Source: DATGYC01 sp035298385
GTDB taxonomy: Bacteria > Bacillota > Sulfobacillia > Symbiobacteriales > Symbiobacteriaceae
Direction: 5' to 3'
DNA length: 11,757 nt
Assembly: GCA_035298385.1 (NCBI GenBank)
Contig: DATGYC010000232.1
Location: forward strand, 1-11,757
In this document: positions 5,753-11,757 of the stretch, piece by piece
Position numbering within the stretch: the stretch's first letter is position 1
How the letters are laid out: each line of letters opens with the position of its first letter
Notes under the pieces: model-generated
What the model was told of the DNA's origin: nothing
Database searches by the model: none
Seen by the model: only the letters and a program-made list of their open reading frames with translations
Position numbers and translations under genes: made by a program

Positions 5753-6137
5753 CGCCACTGGCTGACTGTTGGGAGCCCGTCGACTGTTGCGCGTCACCGG
5801 CCTTTTGCTGGTTCTGCTGCTGATCTTGCTGGTTCTGCTGCTGATCTTGCTGGTTCTGCTGCTGGTTCTGCTGCTGGTTCTGTTGCTGGTTCTGTTGCTG
5901 GTTCTGTTGATTCTGCTGGTTCTGGCCACCAGCCTGCTGCTGCTGCTGGAGTTGATCCCCCCACTTCTGTATGTAGTCCTGGCGGGAGCGCAGGACCTTG
6001 ATATGGCGGTCCACATCCTCCGCCATCGCTTCAAAGACCTGCTTTACCTGCTTCTCCTCAGCCGAGGCCGCCATCAAGAGATACTCAGCCTGCACCCCAT
6101 GGGCCATCCCCAGCGCCCGCTCCAAATCTGGCTTCAT
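5742..6137 (-). CDS. DUF1657 protein with Gln/Asn-rich repeat tail
   Basis: This 131-residue protein has a DUF1657-like helical N-terminus (residues 1-60; pattern ALGMAHGVQAEYLLMAAS, then KQVFEAMAEDVDRHI), normally the whole protein at about 68 residues. DUF1657 genes commonly accompany spoVAC/spoVAD/spoVAEb in mobile spoVA2 clusters of Bacillus; function unknown. Here residues 62-112 are nearly all Gln and Asn, with QQQN units and a few Asp, followed by a Ser/Gly/Asn-rich end (113-131). Such composition is typical of disordered, prion-like or sticky domains. ATG at 6137 has an AGGAGG site 6 nt upstream that overlaps the spoVAE stop; the 10-bp gap shows it is the last gene of the operon. A spore-coat or inner-membrane-associated role is inferred from linkage only. 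Confidence 0.8.
   Translation of the reverse strand: MKPDLERALGMAHGVQAEYLLMAASAEEKQVKQVFEAMAEDVDRHIKVLRSRQDYIQKWGDQLQQQQQAGGQNQQNQQNQQQNQQQNQQQNQQQNQQDQQQNQQDQQQNQQKAGDAQQSTGSQQSASGGNN
5805..5925. repeat. In-frame 21-bp and 12-bp tandem repeats (Gln/Asn coding)
   Basis: On the + strand, two exact copies of a 21-bp unit occupy 5805-5825 and 5826-5846 (beginning TTGCTGGTTC, ending GCTGATC). They are followed by four 12-bp units at 5854-5865, 5866-5877, 5878-5889 and 5890-5901: TTCTGCTGCTGG twice, then TTCTGTTGCTGG twice. All units are multiples of three, so copy-number change keeps the DUF1657 frame. The CAG/CAA mix makes the repeats imperfect at DNA level. Confidence 0.9.
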
Positions 6138-6147
6138 GCTCGTCCTC

Positions 6148-6498
6148 CTAGCTCTTTGGATTGAAGATCACAGCGACGATCCAGGCAAAGACGATCGCCG
6201 CCGCAATGCCGGTCGATGTAATCTGGAACATCCCGGTCAGCAGACCGATCACCCCATCCTTCTCCAGCGCCGGCAGCACGCCCTTGACCAAGGCGTTGCC
6301 GAAGGAGGAGATCGGCACGGAGGCTCCGGCGCCCGCCCAGGCGACTAACGGATCATAGAGACCGAAGCCCCCCAGAATCCCGCCGCCAACCGTTAACCCG
6401 ACCAGGACGTGCGCCGGGGTCAGCTTCGTATTATCCAGGACCAACTGGGCTAGCAGGCAGATCAGTCCGCCCAGTCCGAAGGCCTTTAGGTACATCAT
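6148..6498 (-). CDS. spoVAE: Stage V sporulation protein AE (SpoVAEb)
   Basis: A 116-residue inner-membrane protein of the SpoVA channel complex, which moves Ca-dipicolinate into the forespore and out again at germination. It has three or four hydrophobic segments (YLKAFGLGGLICLLAQLVL; a Gly-rich LVGLTVGGGILGGFGLY; the C-terminal IAAAIVFAWIVAVIF). It shares the family signature G-x-Y-D-x-L-x-x-x-A-G-A-G-x-x-V-P-I-x-x-F-x-N-A-L with SpoVAC encoded in the same operon, showing the two are paralogues. Of two tandem ATGs, the one at 6498 is preferred: GAGGTG at 6506-6511 lies 7 nt upstream, inside the end of spoVAD. The 5-bp gap to spoVAD suggests tight coupling. Length is normal for SpoVAEb. Confidence 0.92.
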   Translation of the reverse strand: MMYLKAFGLGGLICLLAQLVLDNTKLTPAHVLVGLTVGGGILGGFGLYDPLVAWAGAGASVPISSFGNALVKGVLPALEKDGVIGLLTGMFQITSTGIAAAIVFAWIVAVIFNPKS

Positions 6499-6502
6499 CG
6501 CG

Positions 6503-7519
6503 CTACACCTCAATCGCCACGGCATGGGCCACCGCCGGGATGTTCTCACCCTGCTGGAAGGTGGTCGGGCTGAGCAGGGCGCCCGTCGCCACGACGAGAA
6601 TCTTCTTCAGGTTGCCTCGCCGCATCTCCGGAATCAGGTGGCCGCAGGTGACGATCGCCGAGCAGCCACAGCCAGACCCGCCAGAGTCCACGTGCTGCTT
6701 CGTGCGATCGAAGATCAGCATGCCGCAGTCCTGATAGTTTGGCCCGAGTTCTAGCCCTTTTTGCGCGGCCAGCTCGACCGCTACCTCATGGCCAAAGGTG
6801 GCGAGGTCCCCCGTGACGATCAAGTCGTAGTCGCCGGGGGAGCGACCGGTATCATGGAAGTGAGCGAGGAGCGTCTCGACGGCGGCCGGCGCCATGGCGG
6901 CGCCCTGGTTGAACGGGTCAGCGATCCCCATGTCGACGACCCGCCCGTTCGTGACGTGCGTGATGCGTGGGCCATCGCCCTCGGCGGCTAGGATGACGGC
7001 GCCGGAGCCCGTCACCGTGGTCTGGGCGTACGGCTTGCGCTGCCCACCGTACTCGACCGGATAGCGATACTGCCGCTCCGCCGAGGCGTTGTGCGACGAG
7101 GTAGCGCAGAGAATGCGATCAGCGAAGCCCCCATCGATCAGCATTGCCCCGATGGAGAGGGACTCACAGAAGGTCGAGCAGGCGCCGTAGAGGCCCAAGA
7201 AAGGAACCCGAATCTCTAGCGCCGAAAAGGTTGAGGTGATGATCTGATTGAGGAGGTCCCCCGCCAGGAAGTAGTCAACCTTCGGCGGGGTGCCGTCAAG
7301 CCCTGCCTTCTGGAGGGCGAGCGTGCAAGCGTCCTCCATCATCTTCTTCTCGGCCGCCTCAAAGGACTTTTGGCCCATGATCAGGTCTGCATAGATCTGG
7401 TCGAACTCATGGCCGAGCGGCCCCTCGCCCTCCATCTTACCGGCGACAGCGGCAGTAGCACGGATGACGGGCGGCTCCTCGAGCCGCACGGTCCACTTCC
7501 CGATGCGCTTCTTTGCCAT
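6503..7519 (-). CDS. spoVAD: Stage V sporulation protein AD (SpoVAD)
   Basis: A 338-residue protein with the thiolase-like fold of SpoVAD, the SpoVA subunit shown to bind dipicolinic acid on the outer face of the spore inner membrane. Family hallmarks visible are GKWTVRLEEPPVI at the N-terminus, LLNQIITSTFSA, LGLYGACST (with Cys114 at the thiolase-nucleophile position), a TGDLATFGHE segment, the Gly/Cys-rich SGGSGCGCSA at 279-288, and the C-terminal GENIPAVAHAV. Length is as usual for the family and nothing is disrupted. ATG at 7519 follows a G-rich GGGGGGA site about 6 nt upstream. It lies 15 bp after spoVAC and 4 bp before spoVAE, in the conserved C-D-E order. Confidence 0.96.
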   Translation of the reverse strand: MAKKRIGKWTVRLEEPPVIRATAAVAGKMEGEGPLGHEFDQIYADLIMGQKSFEAAEKKMMEDACTLALQKAGLDGTPPKVDYFLAGDLLNQIITSTFSALEIRVPFLGLYGACSTFCESLSIGAMLIDGGFADRILCATSSHNASAERQYRYPVEYGGQRKPYAQTTVTGSGAVILAAEGDGPRITHVTNGRVVDMGIADPFNQGAAMAPAAVETLLAHFHDTGRSPGDYDLIVTGDLATFGHEVAVELAAQKGLELGPNYQDCGMLIFDRTKQHVDSGGSGCGCSAIVTCGHLIPEMRRGNLKKILVVATGALLSPTTFQQGENIPAVAHAVAIEV

Positions 7520-7534
7520 CCACCGTCCCCCCTT

Positions 7535-7999
7535 TTAGAACAAGAGTTTGGCGAGCGCCTTAACTAGGCCGACGAAGAAGGCCGTGACGACCCCATAGGT
7601 GATCACCGGACCGGCCAACTGGAACATCCGGCCGCCAATGCCCAGGATCAGGCCTTCCCGCTTAAACTCCATGGCTGAGCAGGTCAGGGCGTTCGAGAAC
7701 CCCGTGACGGGGACGGCTAGACCCGCCCCGGCATACCGGGCAAGCTTATCAAAGACGCCCAGGCCCGTCAGCAGCGCAGCGAGTGCCACCAGGGTGGTGA
7801 CCGTCTGATCGGCGGCGTCCTGGTGGCTGATCTTGAGGGTCGCCTCCCAGAAGTCCGTGATCAGCTCACCGAGCAGGCAGACCAGACCGCCACTCAGGAA
7901 AGCGAGGCCTGCGTTGCGCAGGCGGGGCGGCTTCGGCTCCCGCTGGCTGATCCACTGGGTGTAGGCTCTCTGTTCCGGGCTCTGCTTCCCTTCCTTCAT
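7535..7999 (-). CDS. spoVAC: Stage V sporulation protein AC (SpoVAC)
   Basis: A 154-residue membrane protein of the SpoVA DPA channel; in B. subtilis SpoVAC behaves as a mechanosensitive channel. A basic, Pro-containing cytoplasmic N-terminus (about residues 1-28) precedes hydrophobic segments AGLAFLSGGLVCLLGELIT, TTLVALAALLTGLGVF and the C-terminal VITYGVVTAFFVGLVKAL. The signature G-V-F-D-K-L-x-x-x-A-G-A-G-x-x-V-P-V-x-x-F-x-N-A-L matches SpoVAEb. The frame is open upstream to 8293, but that part is antisense to the DUF3891 gene. ATG at 7999 has GGGAGG 10 nt upstream and gives the normal length. It is the first gene of the operon, behind a SigG-like promoter. No spoVAA, spoVAB or spoVAF is next to it, so the set is reduced as in spoVA2-type operons. 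Confidence 0.95.
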   Translation of the reverse strand: MKEGKQSPEQRAYTQWISQREPKPPRLRNAGLAFLSGGLVCLLGELITDFWEATLKISHQDAADQTVTTLVALAALLTGLGVFDKLARYAGAGLAVPVTGFSNALTCSAMEFKREGLILGIGGRMFQLAGPVITYGVVTAFFVGLVKALAKLLF

Positions 8000-8022
8000 G
8001 TGAATCAAGCCTCCCGAGCATC

Positions 8023-8052
8023 TAGTCTGACCGTCGGGAGATGGAGGTATGT
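8023..8052 (-). promoter_or_regulatory. SigG-like promoter of the spoVAC operon
   Basis: Read on the minus strand, ACATA (8052-8048) and CAGACTA (8029-8023) are separated by 18 bp. This compares with the forespore SigG pattern g-n-A-T-R, 18 bp, C-A-t-n-n-T-A, with one mismatch in each element. Transcription would start near 8016, giving a very short leader of about 17 nt with GGGAGG at its 5' end. SigG control is known for spoVA in Bacillus, which supports the call. The -35 lies between the ribosome binding site and the ATG of the divergent gene. Confidence 0.5.
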
Positions 8053-8057
8053 AACGA

Positions 8058-8855
8058 ATGATCCTGCACTCGGAGGGCGCCCTGCTGCGCATCATCCTGC
8101 AGACGGACCACGCCGCCTTCGCTGCCGAGCTCTGCCGCCGTTGGGGAGGCTCGCTCTTCGCCCGGCCCGAGCCGATGGCGAGCCTGGTGACGGTGACGGA
8201 GCGCCATGACGAGGGCTGGTTGCCCTGGCAGGCGGCGCCGCGCGTCGATCCGGCGACGGGGCGCCCCTGGTCCTTCACCAACATCCCGAACATCTACCAT
8301 ACTTCGGGGCACGCGGCCGGCGTCGAGCGCGTGAAGCAGGCGGACGCTTATGCGGGCCTCCTCCTCTCCCTGCACGTGGCGGGCCTCTATAAGCAGCGCT
8401 ACGGCTGGATGAGCCACATGCCGATCCCACCGATCCCGGCGGAGTACCGGCCCGCGGCAGAGGCCTTCCTGACCGAGCAGGAGCGGGTACAGGCGGAGTT
8501 GATCGCTCTCCTGCAGCCCGCTGAGGCCTCCCTCTGGGCGCACTACCGCTACCTGCAGGCCTGGGATACGCTCTCACTCCTAATCTGCACGGGCTGGATC
8601 GGGGAGGAACCGGGCCTCTTGGGTAGCTTCCCGACCCACCCAGGCGGGCCGGATCTCGCCCTGAAGTGCTGGGCGCTGGGTGGGGATCGCTACACGGTCT
8701 CGCCCTGGCCCTTCGACGTCGATCAGTTTACCTGGGCGATTCCGGCCCGCTGGCTACCGGATCAGCCCTGGGCGTCCGATGCGGCGTTCCAGGCGGCGCT
8801 TGACTCCGCACCATGGGGCAGTCTACCGGTCCATATGGTGCGTTCACAGGCGTAG
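8058..8855 (+). CDS. DUF3891 family protein
   Basis: A 265-residue soluble protein matching DUF3891: an N-terminal I-x-x-Q-T-D-H-A-x-F-A-x-x-L motif (14-25), then VTERHDEGWLPW (46-57) with the conserved H-D-x-G-W, a GRPWSF segment, and YAGLLLSLHVAGLY with a conserved His. The paired H-D and downstream His residues recall all-helical metal-dependent (HD-like) enzymes, but no activity is established for the family. ATG at 8058 has GGAGG at 8043-8047, 10 nt upstream. It starts 58 bp from divergent spoVAC and is followed after 27 bp by azlC on the same strand, so it may head a DUF3891-azlC-azlD operon. No membrane segment is seen. The family call is good; function is unknown. Confidence 0.8.
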   Translation: MILHSEGALLRIILQTDHAAFAAELCRRWGGSLFARPEPMASLVTVTERHDEGWLPWQAAPRVDPATGRPWSFTNIPNIYHTSGHAAGVERVKQADAYAGLLLSLHVAGLYKQRYGWMSHMPIPPIPAEYRPAAEAFLTEQERVQAELIALLQPAEASLWAHYRYLQAWDTLSLLICTGWIGEEPGLLGSFPTHPGGPDLALKCWALGGDRYTVSPWPFDVDQFTWAIPARWLPDQPWASDAAFQAALDSAPWGSLPVHMVRSQA

Positions 8856-8882
8856 TCGTCAAACAAAGGAGGCCAGTCCCCG

Positions 8883-9668
8883 GTGTCGACCCCGAACTCG
8901 CACTCCTTTAAGGCCGGCCTCATCGCTGCGCTGCCGGTCGTGCCCGGCTACATCTCCATCGGTCTCGCCTGCGGGGTGATCGAGCGGAGCGCCGGGCTCT
9001 CCATCGTGGAGATCTTTCTGCTGGGCCTGCTCCTCTATGCGGGGGGCGCCCAGTTCGTCGTCGCTGGGATGGTCGGTGCCGGGGCTACCGCCTCCACCAT
9101 CGTCCCGACGATCGCCTTTCTGAACCTGCGCCACCTCCTCTACGCGACCGCTCTGGCGCCCTCCCTGCGGCGCCTGAAGCTCTGGCAATCCCTCTCGATT
9201 GGGTACGGTCTGACCGATGAGGCCTTCGCCGTGGACAGCAACGCTTGGGCTGGGCGGGAGGCGGAGAGCCCCCGCTGGTTCTGGGGGCTGCATATCACCG
9301 CACAGGCCAGTTGGATCCTGGCGACGGTGGTGGGCGGGCTCCTGGGCTCGCTGGTCGTCGATCTGACCGCCCTGGGGCTCGATTTCGCCCTCCCGGCGAT
9401 GTTCCTCGGGCTCTTGGCGCTTGGGCTGCAGGGGCGCCCGAAGCCTGGTCTTGGCTGGGTCGTTACCGGACTGGGCGGCGTCGCAGCGGTTGGGCTCTCG
9501 CTGGTGATCAGCGGGACCCTGCCGGTGGTGCTGGCCGCCGTGGGGGCCGCAATCGTGGGCGCCGTCTGGGAGTGGCGGGCTGAGCAACTGGCGAAACCGA
9601 CTGGGGCGGCGCTGGAGCATCCGGCAGGGGCTGAGGCGACGTCCGAAGGGAGGGCGACCGAATGCTAG
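8883..9668 (+). CDS. azlC: AzlC-family branched-chain amino acid exporter subunit
   Basis: A 261-residue polytopic membrane protein, the large subunit of the two-part AzlCD (YgaZH-type) exporter, associated with efflux of branched-chain amino acids and analogues. The typical start KAGLIAALPVVPGYISIGLA is followed by IFLLGLLLYAGGAQFV, FLNLRHLLYATALAP with the characteristic N-L-R-H, and GYGLTDEAFAV. Three or four C-terminal hydrophobic helices end in a hydrophilic Ala/Glu-rich tail of about 30 residues. GTG at 8883 was chosen because a full AAAGGAGG site (8865-8872) lies 10 nt upstream and the family N-terminus follows at once. Its last 7 nt overlap azlD, a sign of coupled translation. Substrate is inferred from the family. 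Confidence 0.92.
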   Translation: MSTPNSHSFKAGLIAALPVVPGYISIGLACGVIERSAGLSIVEIFLLGLLLYAGGAQFVVAGMVGAGATASTIVPTIAFLNLRHLLYATALAPSLRRLKLWQSLSIGYGLTDEAFAVDSNAWAGREAESPRWFWGLHITAQASWILATVVGGLLGSLVVDLTALGLDFALPAMFLGLLALGLQGRPKPGLGWVVTGLGGVAAVGLSLVISGTLPVVLAAVGAAIVGAVWEWRAEQLAKPTGAALEHPAGAEATSEGRATEC

Positions 9669-9991
9669 CCCTTCGGCCGGCGATCCTCCTGACGATCCTG
9701 GGCGCCTCCCTGGTCACGCTGCTGCCCCGTCTCCTCCCGTTCGCGGCCCTGCGGGCTGTGACGCTCCCTGGCTGGGCTGAGCGGTTCCTCCGCTTCGTGC
9801 CGCCAGCCGTCCTGGGCGCCCTGCTGGCCCGGGAACTCTTCCTGGTGGGCGGTAAGCTGGTCCTACCGCCCGCGAACCTGGCGCCGCTGGCGATCCTGCC
9901 TGCACTCGTGATCGCCCTTTGGCGTAAGTCCCTGATTGGCACGGTCCTGGCCGGCGTTGGGGCGATGTTCGTGCTCCGGCTCTTCCTTTGA
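9662..9991 (+). CDS. azlD: AzlD-family branched-chain amino acid exporter subunit
   Basis: A 109-residue membrane protein, the small partner of AzlC. Four hydrophobic segments are visible (PAILLTILGASLVTLLPRLL; FVPPAVLGALLARELF; LAPLAILPALVIALW; IGTVLAGVGAMFVLRLF), as is the family pattern T-x-x-P-R-x-L-P with FVPPAVLGAL. ATG at 9662 lies inside the azlC end and has GGGAGGG 7 nt upstream. Size and order are normal. A strong terminator follows 9 nt after the stop, so the transcript ends here. Confidence 0.92.
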   Translation: MLALRPAILLTILGASLVTLLPRLLPFAALRAVTLPGWAERFLRFVPPAVLGALLARELFLVGGKLVLPPANLAPLAILPALVIALWRKSLIGTVLAGVGAMFVLRLFL

Positions 9992-10000
9992 TGCAGACAG

Positions 10001-10038
10001 AACCGGGGCGCCCAGCGATGGGCGCCCCGGTTTGGCTT
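10001..10038. terminator. Terminator after azlD (possibly shared with the DUF554 gene)
   Basis: AACCGGGGCGCCCA (10001-10014) and TGGGCGCCCCGGTT (10019-10032) form a perfect 14-bp stem with a GCGA tetraloop, then TGGCTTTG. The converging DUF554 gene ends at 10100. A weaker dyad (CGAAGAC 10044-10050, GTCTTCG 10070-10076) lies between them and may help stop the opposite transcript. Confidence 0.85.
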
Positions 10039-10099
10039 TGTGGTCGAAGACGATGCACCGATCAGCGTGGTCTTCGCCGTCGAAAGTTAGCGGACCGAC

Positions 10100-10786
10100 T
10101 CAGTGGCCGAGGAAGGCCACCAGCAGGCCGACGAAGAGCAGGGCCGGGATCAGGTTGCCCACCCGGATCTTGATCAGGCCGAGGACGTTTAGGCCGATCG
10201 CCATCACCATCAACCCGCCCGCCGCCGAGACCTCACGGATGATCGCCGGCGAGAGGATCGTCGTCAGAAGCGAGGCGCCCAGGGTGAGGCCACCCTGGTA
10301 GAGCAGAACCGGGATCGCCGAGAGGATCACACCCGGCCCCAAGACCGAGGCGAACATGATCGCCGAGACGCCGTCGAGGATCGCCTTGGCGTAGAGCGTC
10401 GTCGGATTCCCCTGCAGGCCGTCCTGCAGCGAGCCGGTGATCGCCATCGCACCGATGCAGTAGAGCAGCGTCGTCTGGACAAAGGCGGCCGCCGTCCCAG
10501 CCCCGGAGAACTTGGGCAGCTTCTCCACCGCCCCCGCCCAGCGTTCAAGCACGGCCTCGATCTGGATCAACTCGCCGGCGACGGCGCCCAGGGCGAGCCC
10601 AACGAGGACCAGGAGCAGTTCCTGGGTCGTCCAGGCCATCTGCAGGCCGATCAGGAAGACGCCCAGGCCGAGTGCCTGCATCGTCGTCTGCCGGACCCGC
10701 TCCGGCACCTGCGGGATCACGAAGGAGCCCAGGGCGCCCCCGATTAGAATGGCGCCCGTATTCGCCAGTGTACCCAAGCCTATCAT
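10100..10786 (-). CDS. DUF554 family membrane protein (YdfK/YqgA type)
   Basis: A 228-residue integral membrane protein, the usual length for DUF554 (about 230 aa), with six or seven hydrophobic segments. The start GLGTLANTGAILIGGALG is the family's opening G-T-x-x-N-x-x-A-I-x-x-G-G motif. Other hallmarks are ELLLVLVGLALGAVAGELI with Gly and Glu in the helix, AFVQTTLLYCIGAMAITGSL, and KAILDGVSAIMFAS. The transported compound, if any, is unknown. Two ATGs compete: the one at 10786 has AAGGGG 8 nt upstream, while the one at 10792 is only 2 nt from it, so 10786 is preferred. It is convergent with azlD and divergent from the EamA gene, and is probably monocistronic. Confidence 0.88.
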   Translation of the reverse strand: MIGLGTLANTGAILIGGALGSFVIPQVPERVRQTTMQALGLGVFLIGLQMAWTTQELLLVLVGLALGAVAGELIQIEAVLERWAGAVEKLPKFSGAGTAAAFVQTTLLYCIGAMAITGSLQDGLQGNPTTLYAKAILDGVSAIMFASVLGPGVILSAIPVLLYQGGLTLGASLLTTILSPAIIREVSAAGGLMVMAIGLNVLGLIKIRVGNLIPALLFVGLLVAFLGH

Positions 10787-10838
10787 CGCCATGACCCCTT
10801 CTGTGCTCTCTGTTGATCCCTGTCTGTTCGGCGACGCA

Positions 10839-10850
10839 GGAGTCAACTCC
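10839..10850. promoter_or_regulatory. Small dyad in the DUF554/EamA divergent spacer
   Basis: GGAGT and ACTCC flank CA in the 113-bp spacer between two divergent membrane-protein genes. On the minus strand it contains TTGACT, 5 of 6 matches to a SigA -35, but I see no good -10 at 17 bp. It may be a repressor site for either gene. I could not place a firm promoter for either gene. Confidence 0.25.
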
Positions 10851-10899
10851 TTCGACCCCGAAAGGAATACCAATTCTTACATATGGGGGTCATCTGTTC

Positions 10900-11757
10900 A
10901 TGTGGACTCGTCTGGCCGGCCCCCTCGCCCTGGCGGTTGCGTCCGCCATCTGGGGCGGCACCTATGTCTTCGCTGGCTGGCTCCTTGGTGGTGGCTGGTT
11001 CACGCCCTTCGGGCTCCTCTTTCTCCGCCTGCTGATCACCTTCCTGATCTTGTTGCCCTGGCTGAAGGAGCGGCGCTTGGCACGTGCGGAGTGGCCGGCC
11101 GCCCTTGGTCTAGGCGGCGTCGGCTTCCTGCTCTCCCTGGGCGCCCAGTTCGTCGGGACCGCCTGGGCTGGATCGGCGAACGGCTCCTTGATCACGGCGA
11201 CGAGCCCGGCCTTCATCCTGCTCTTTGGGGCGCTGCTCCTGGGCGAGCGGCTGGATCGCTCCCGGCTGATCGCGATCGGACTGGCCTCTGCCGGGGTCGC
11301 CCTGGTGATCGGGACGGGCGAGCTCTGGGGCGGCGATGGCCGGGCCTTCTGGGGGAAGCTCCTCCTGGCTAGTGCCGGACTGACCTGGGGGCTCTACACC
11401 GTCTTAGCCAAGCGCTTCGCGGCCCGACATGGCGCCCTAGCAACGACCGCTTGGGCCTGCCTGACGGGGGCGGGCTTCAACCTACCGGTGGCGCTCTGGC
11501 GTGGGCGGGGCGCCCTTGGGGCTGGGGCTGGCAATGATACCATCTGGACCGGCCTCTGGTCCAGCATCGGGGCGCCCCTTGGGAGCTGGACCCCCACGGT
11601 CTGGCTCGGGCTCTTCTACATCGCCATCGTCTCGACGGTGGTCGCCTTCTTCCTCTGGAACTGGGGCTTCGCCCGGATGGAGGCCGGCAAGGGGGCGATC
11701 TACTTCTTCCTGCAGCCGGTCATCGGTTCATTTTTGGGCTGGGCCCTTCTGGGGGAG
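10900..11757 (+). CDS. EamA/DMT-family transporter (3' end outside window)
   Basis: The reading frame is open from ATG 10900 to the window end: 286 residues, no stop, probably lacking only the last few tens of residues. It is a drug/metabolite transporter with two EamA repeats and about ten membrane helices. The first repeat has ASAIWGGTYVFAGWLL, FLRLLITFLILLPWL, a QFVGTAWAGSANGSLI stretch and SPAFILLFGALLLGERL with its typical L-G-E-R. The second repeats the pattern: AGLTWGLYTVLAKRF, then AIVSTVVAFFLWNWGFARM and GAIYFFLQPVIGSFLGWALLGE, again ending in L-G-E. Substrate cannot be told. The ribosome binding site is weak (GGGGG at 10885-10889, 10 nt upstream), but the N-terminus fits the family. 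It is divergent from the DUF554 gene. Confidence 0.9.
   Translation, partial: MWTRLAGPLALAVASAIWGGTYVFAGWLLGGGWFTPFGLLFLRLLITFLILLPWLKERRLARAEWPAALGLGGVGFLLSLGAQFVGTAWAGSANGSLITATSPAFILLFGALLLGERLDRSRLIAIGLASAGVALVIGTGELWGGDGRAFWGKLLLASAGLTWGLYTVLAKRFAARHGALATTAWACLTGAGFNLPVALWRGRGALGAGAGNDTIWTGLWSSIGAPLGSWTPTVWLGLFYIAIVSTVVAFFLWNWGFARMEAGKGAIYFFLQPVIGSFLGWALLGE

Noticed and set aside
5769..6164. A + strand frame coding a long Leu/Val-rich, membrane-like peptide
   Set aside because: It is the antisense of the Gln/Asn repeat: CAG/CAA codons read as CTG/TTG on the other strand. It has no ribosome binding site, and the minus-strand gene has family support.
8000..8293. N-terminal extension of spoVAC to 252 residues
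   Set aside because: It is antisense to the DUF3891 gene, has no ribosome binding site and would exceed the family length; ATG at 7999 has a good site.
8859..9620. Long minus-strand open frame opposite azlC, rich in Pro, Gln, Arg and Asp
   Set aside because: Its composition is that of a complementary shadow of hydrophobic codons; azlC on the + strand is a clear family member.
1..11757. CRISPR array, tRNA or rRNA genes
   Set aside because: No regularly spaced repeats with unique spacers and no cloverleaf or rRNA-like segment were seen; the only tandem repeats are the in-frame Gln/Asn coding units.

Overview
The window looks like chromosomal DNA from a high-GC, endospore-forming member of the Firmicutes (Bacillota). 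The spore evidence is a compact spoVAC-spoVAD-spoVAE operon. Strong GGAGG-type ribosome binding sites, LexA boxes of the Gram-positive GAAC-N4-GTTC type and a XerS-like recombinase fit the same group. I cannot name a genus from the sequence. Coding density is high, with short intergenic gaps closed by clear hairpin terminators. I saw no rRNA, tRNA, CRISPR array, insertion sequence or prophage structural gene.

Layout. 1-2000 (+): a DUF2325/coiled-coil protein, then a XerS-like tyrosine recombinase. The 184 bp between them hold two LexA-type boxes, a near-perfect palindrome with dif-like geometry (11-6-11), a terminator, and a promoter whose -35 overlaps one LexA box. 1989-4352 (-): mutY, a HAD phosphatase and a small CxxC protein, read as one unit. 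4404-5710 (+): a glutaredoxin-fold protein without its catalytic cysteines, divergent from mutY, then a long helical protein of unknown role. 5742-7999 (-): spoVAC, spoVAD, spoVAEb and a DUF1657 protein with a long Gln/Asn-rich repeat tail, behind a SigG-like promoter. 8058-9991 (+): a DUF3891 protein and the azlC-azlD branched-chain amino acid exporter pair. 10100-10786 (-): a DUF554 membrane protein. 10900 to the end (+): an EamA/DMT transporter cut by the window edge.

The most interesting part is 697-1942. The arrangement resembles single-recombinase Xer systems such as XerS/difSL, where the recombination site lies next to the recombinase gene, but here the site and promoter are overlaid with SOS boxes. 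This would suggest chromosome-dimer resolution that responds to DNA damage. That role is inferred; the motifs themselves are visible. The second item is the prion-like Gln/Asn tail on the DUF1657 protein encoded with the spore DPA-channel genes. The third is the Cys-less glutaredoxin-like protein divergent from the Fe-S enzyme MutY.
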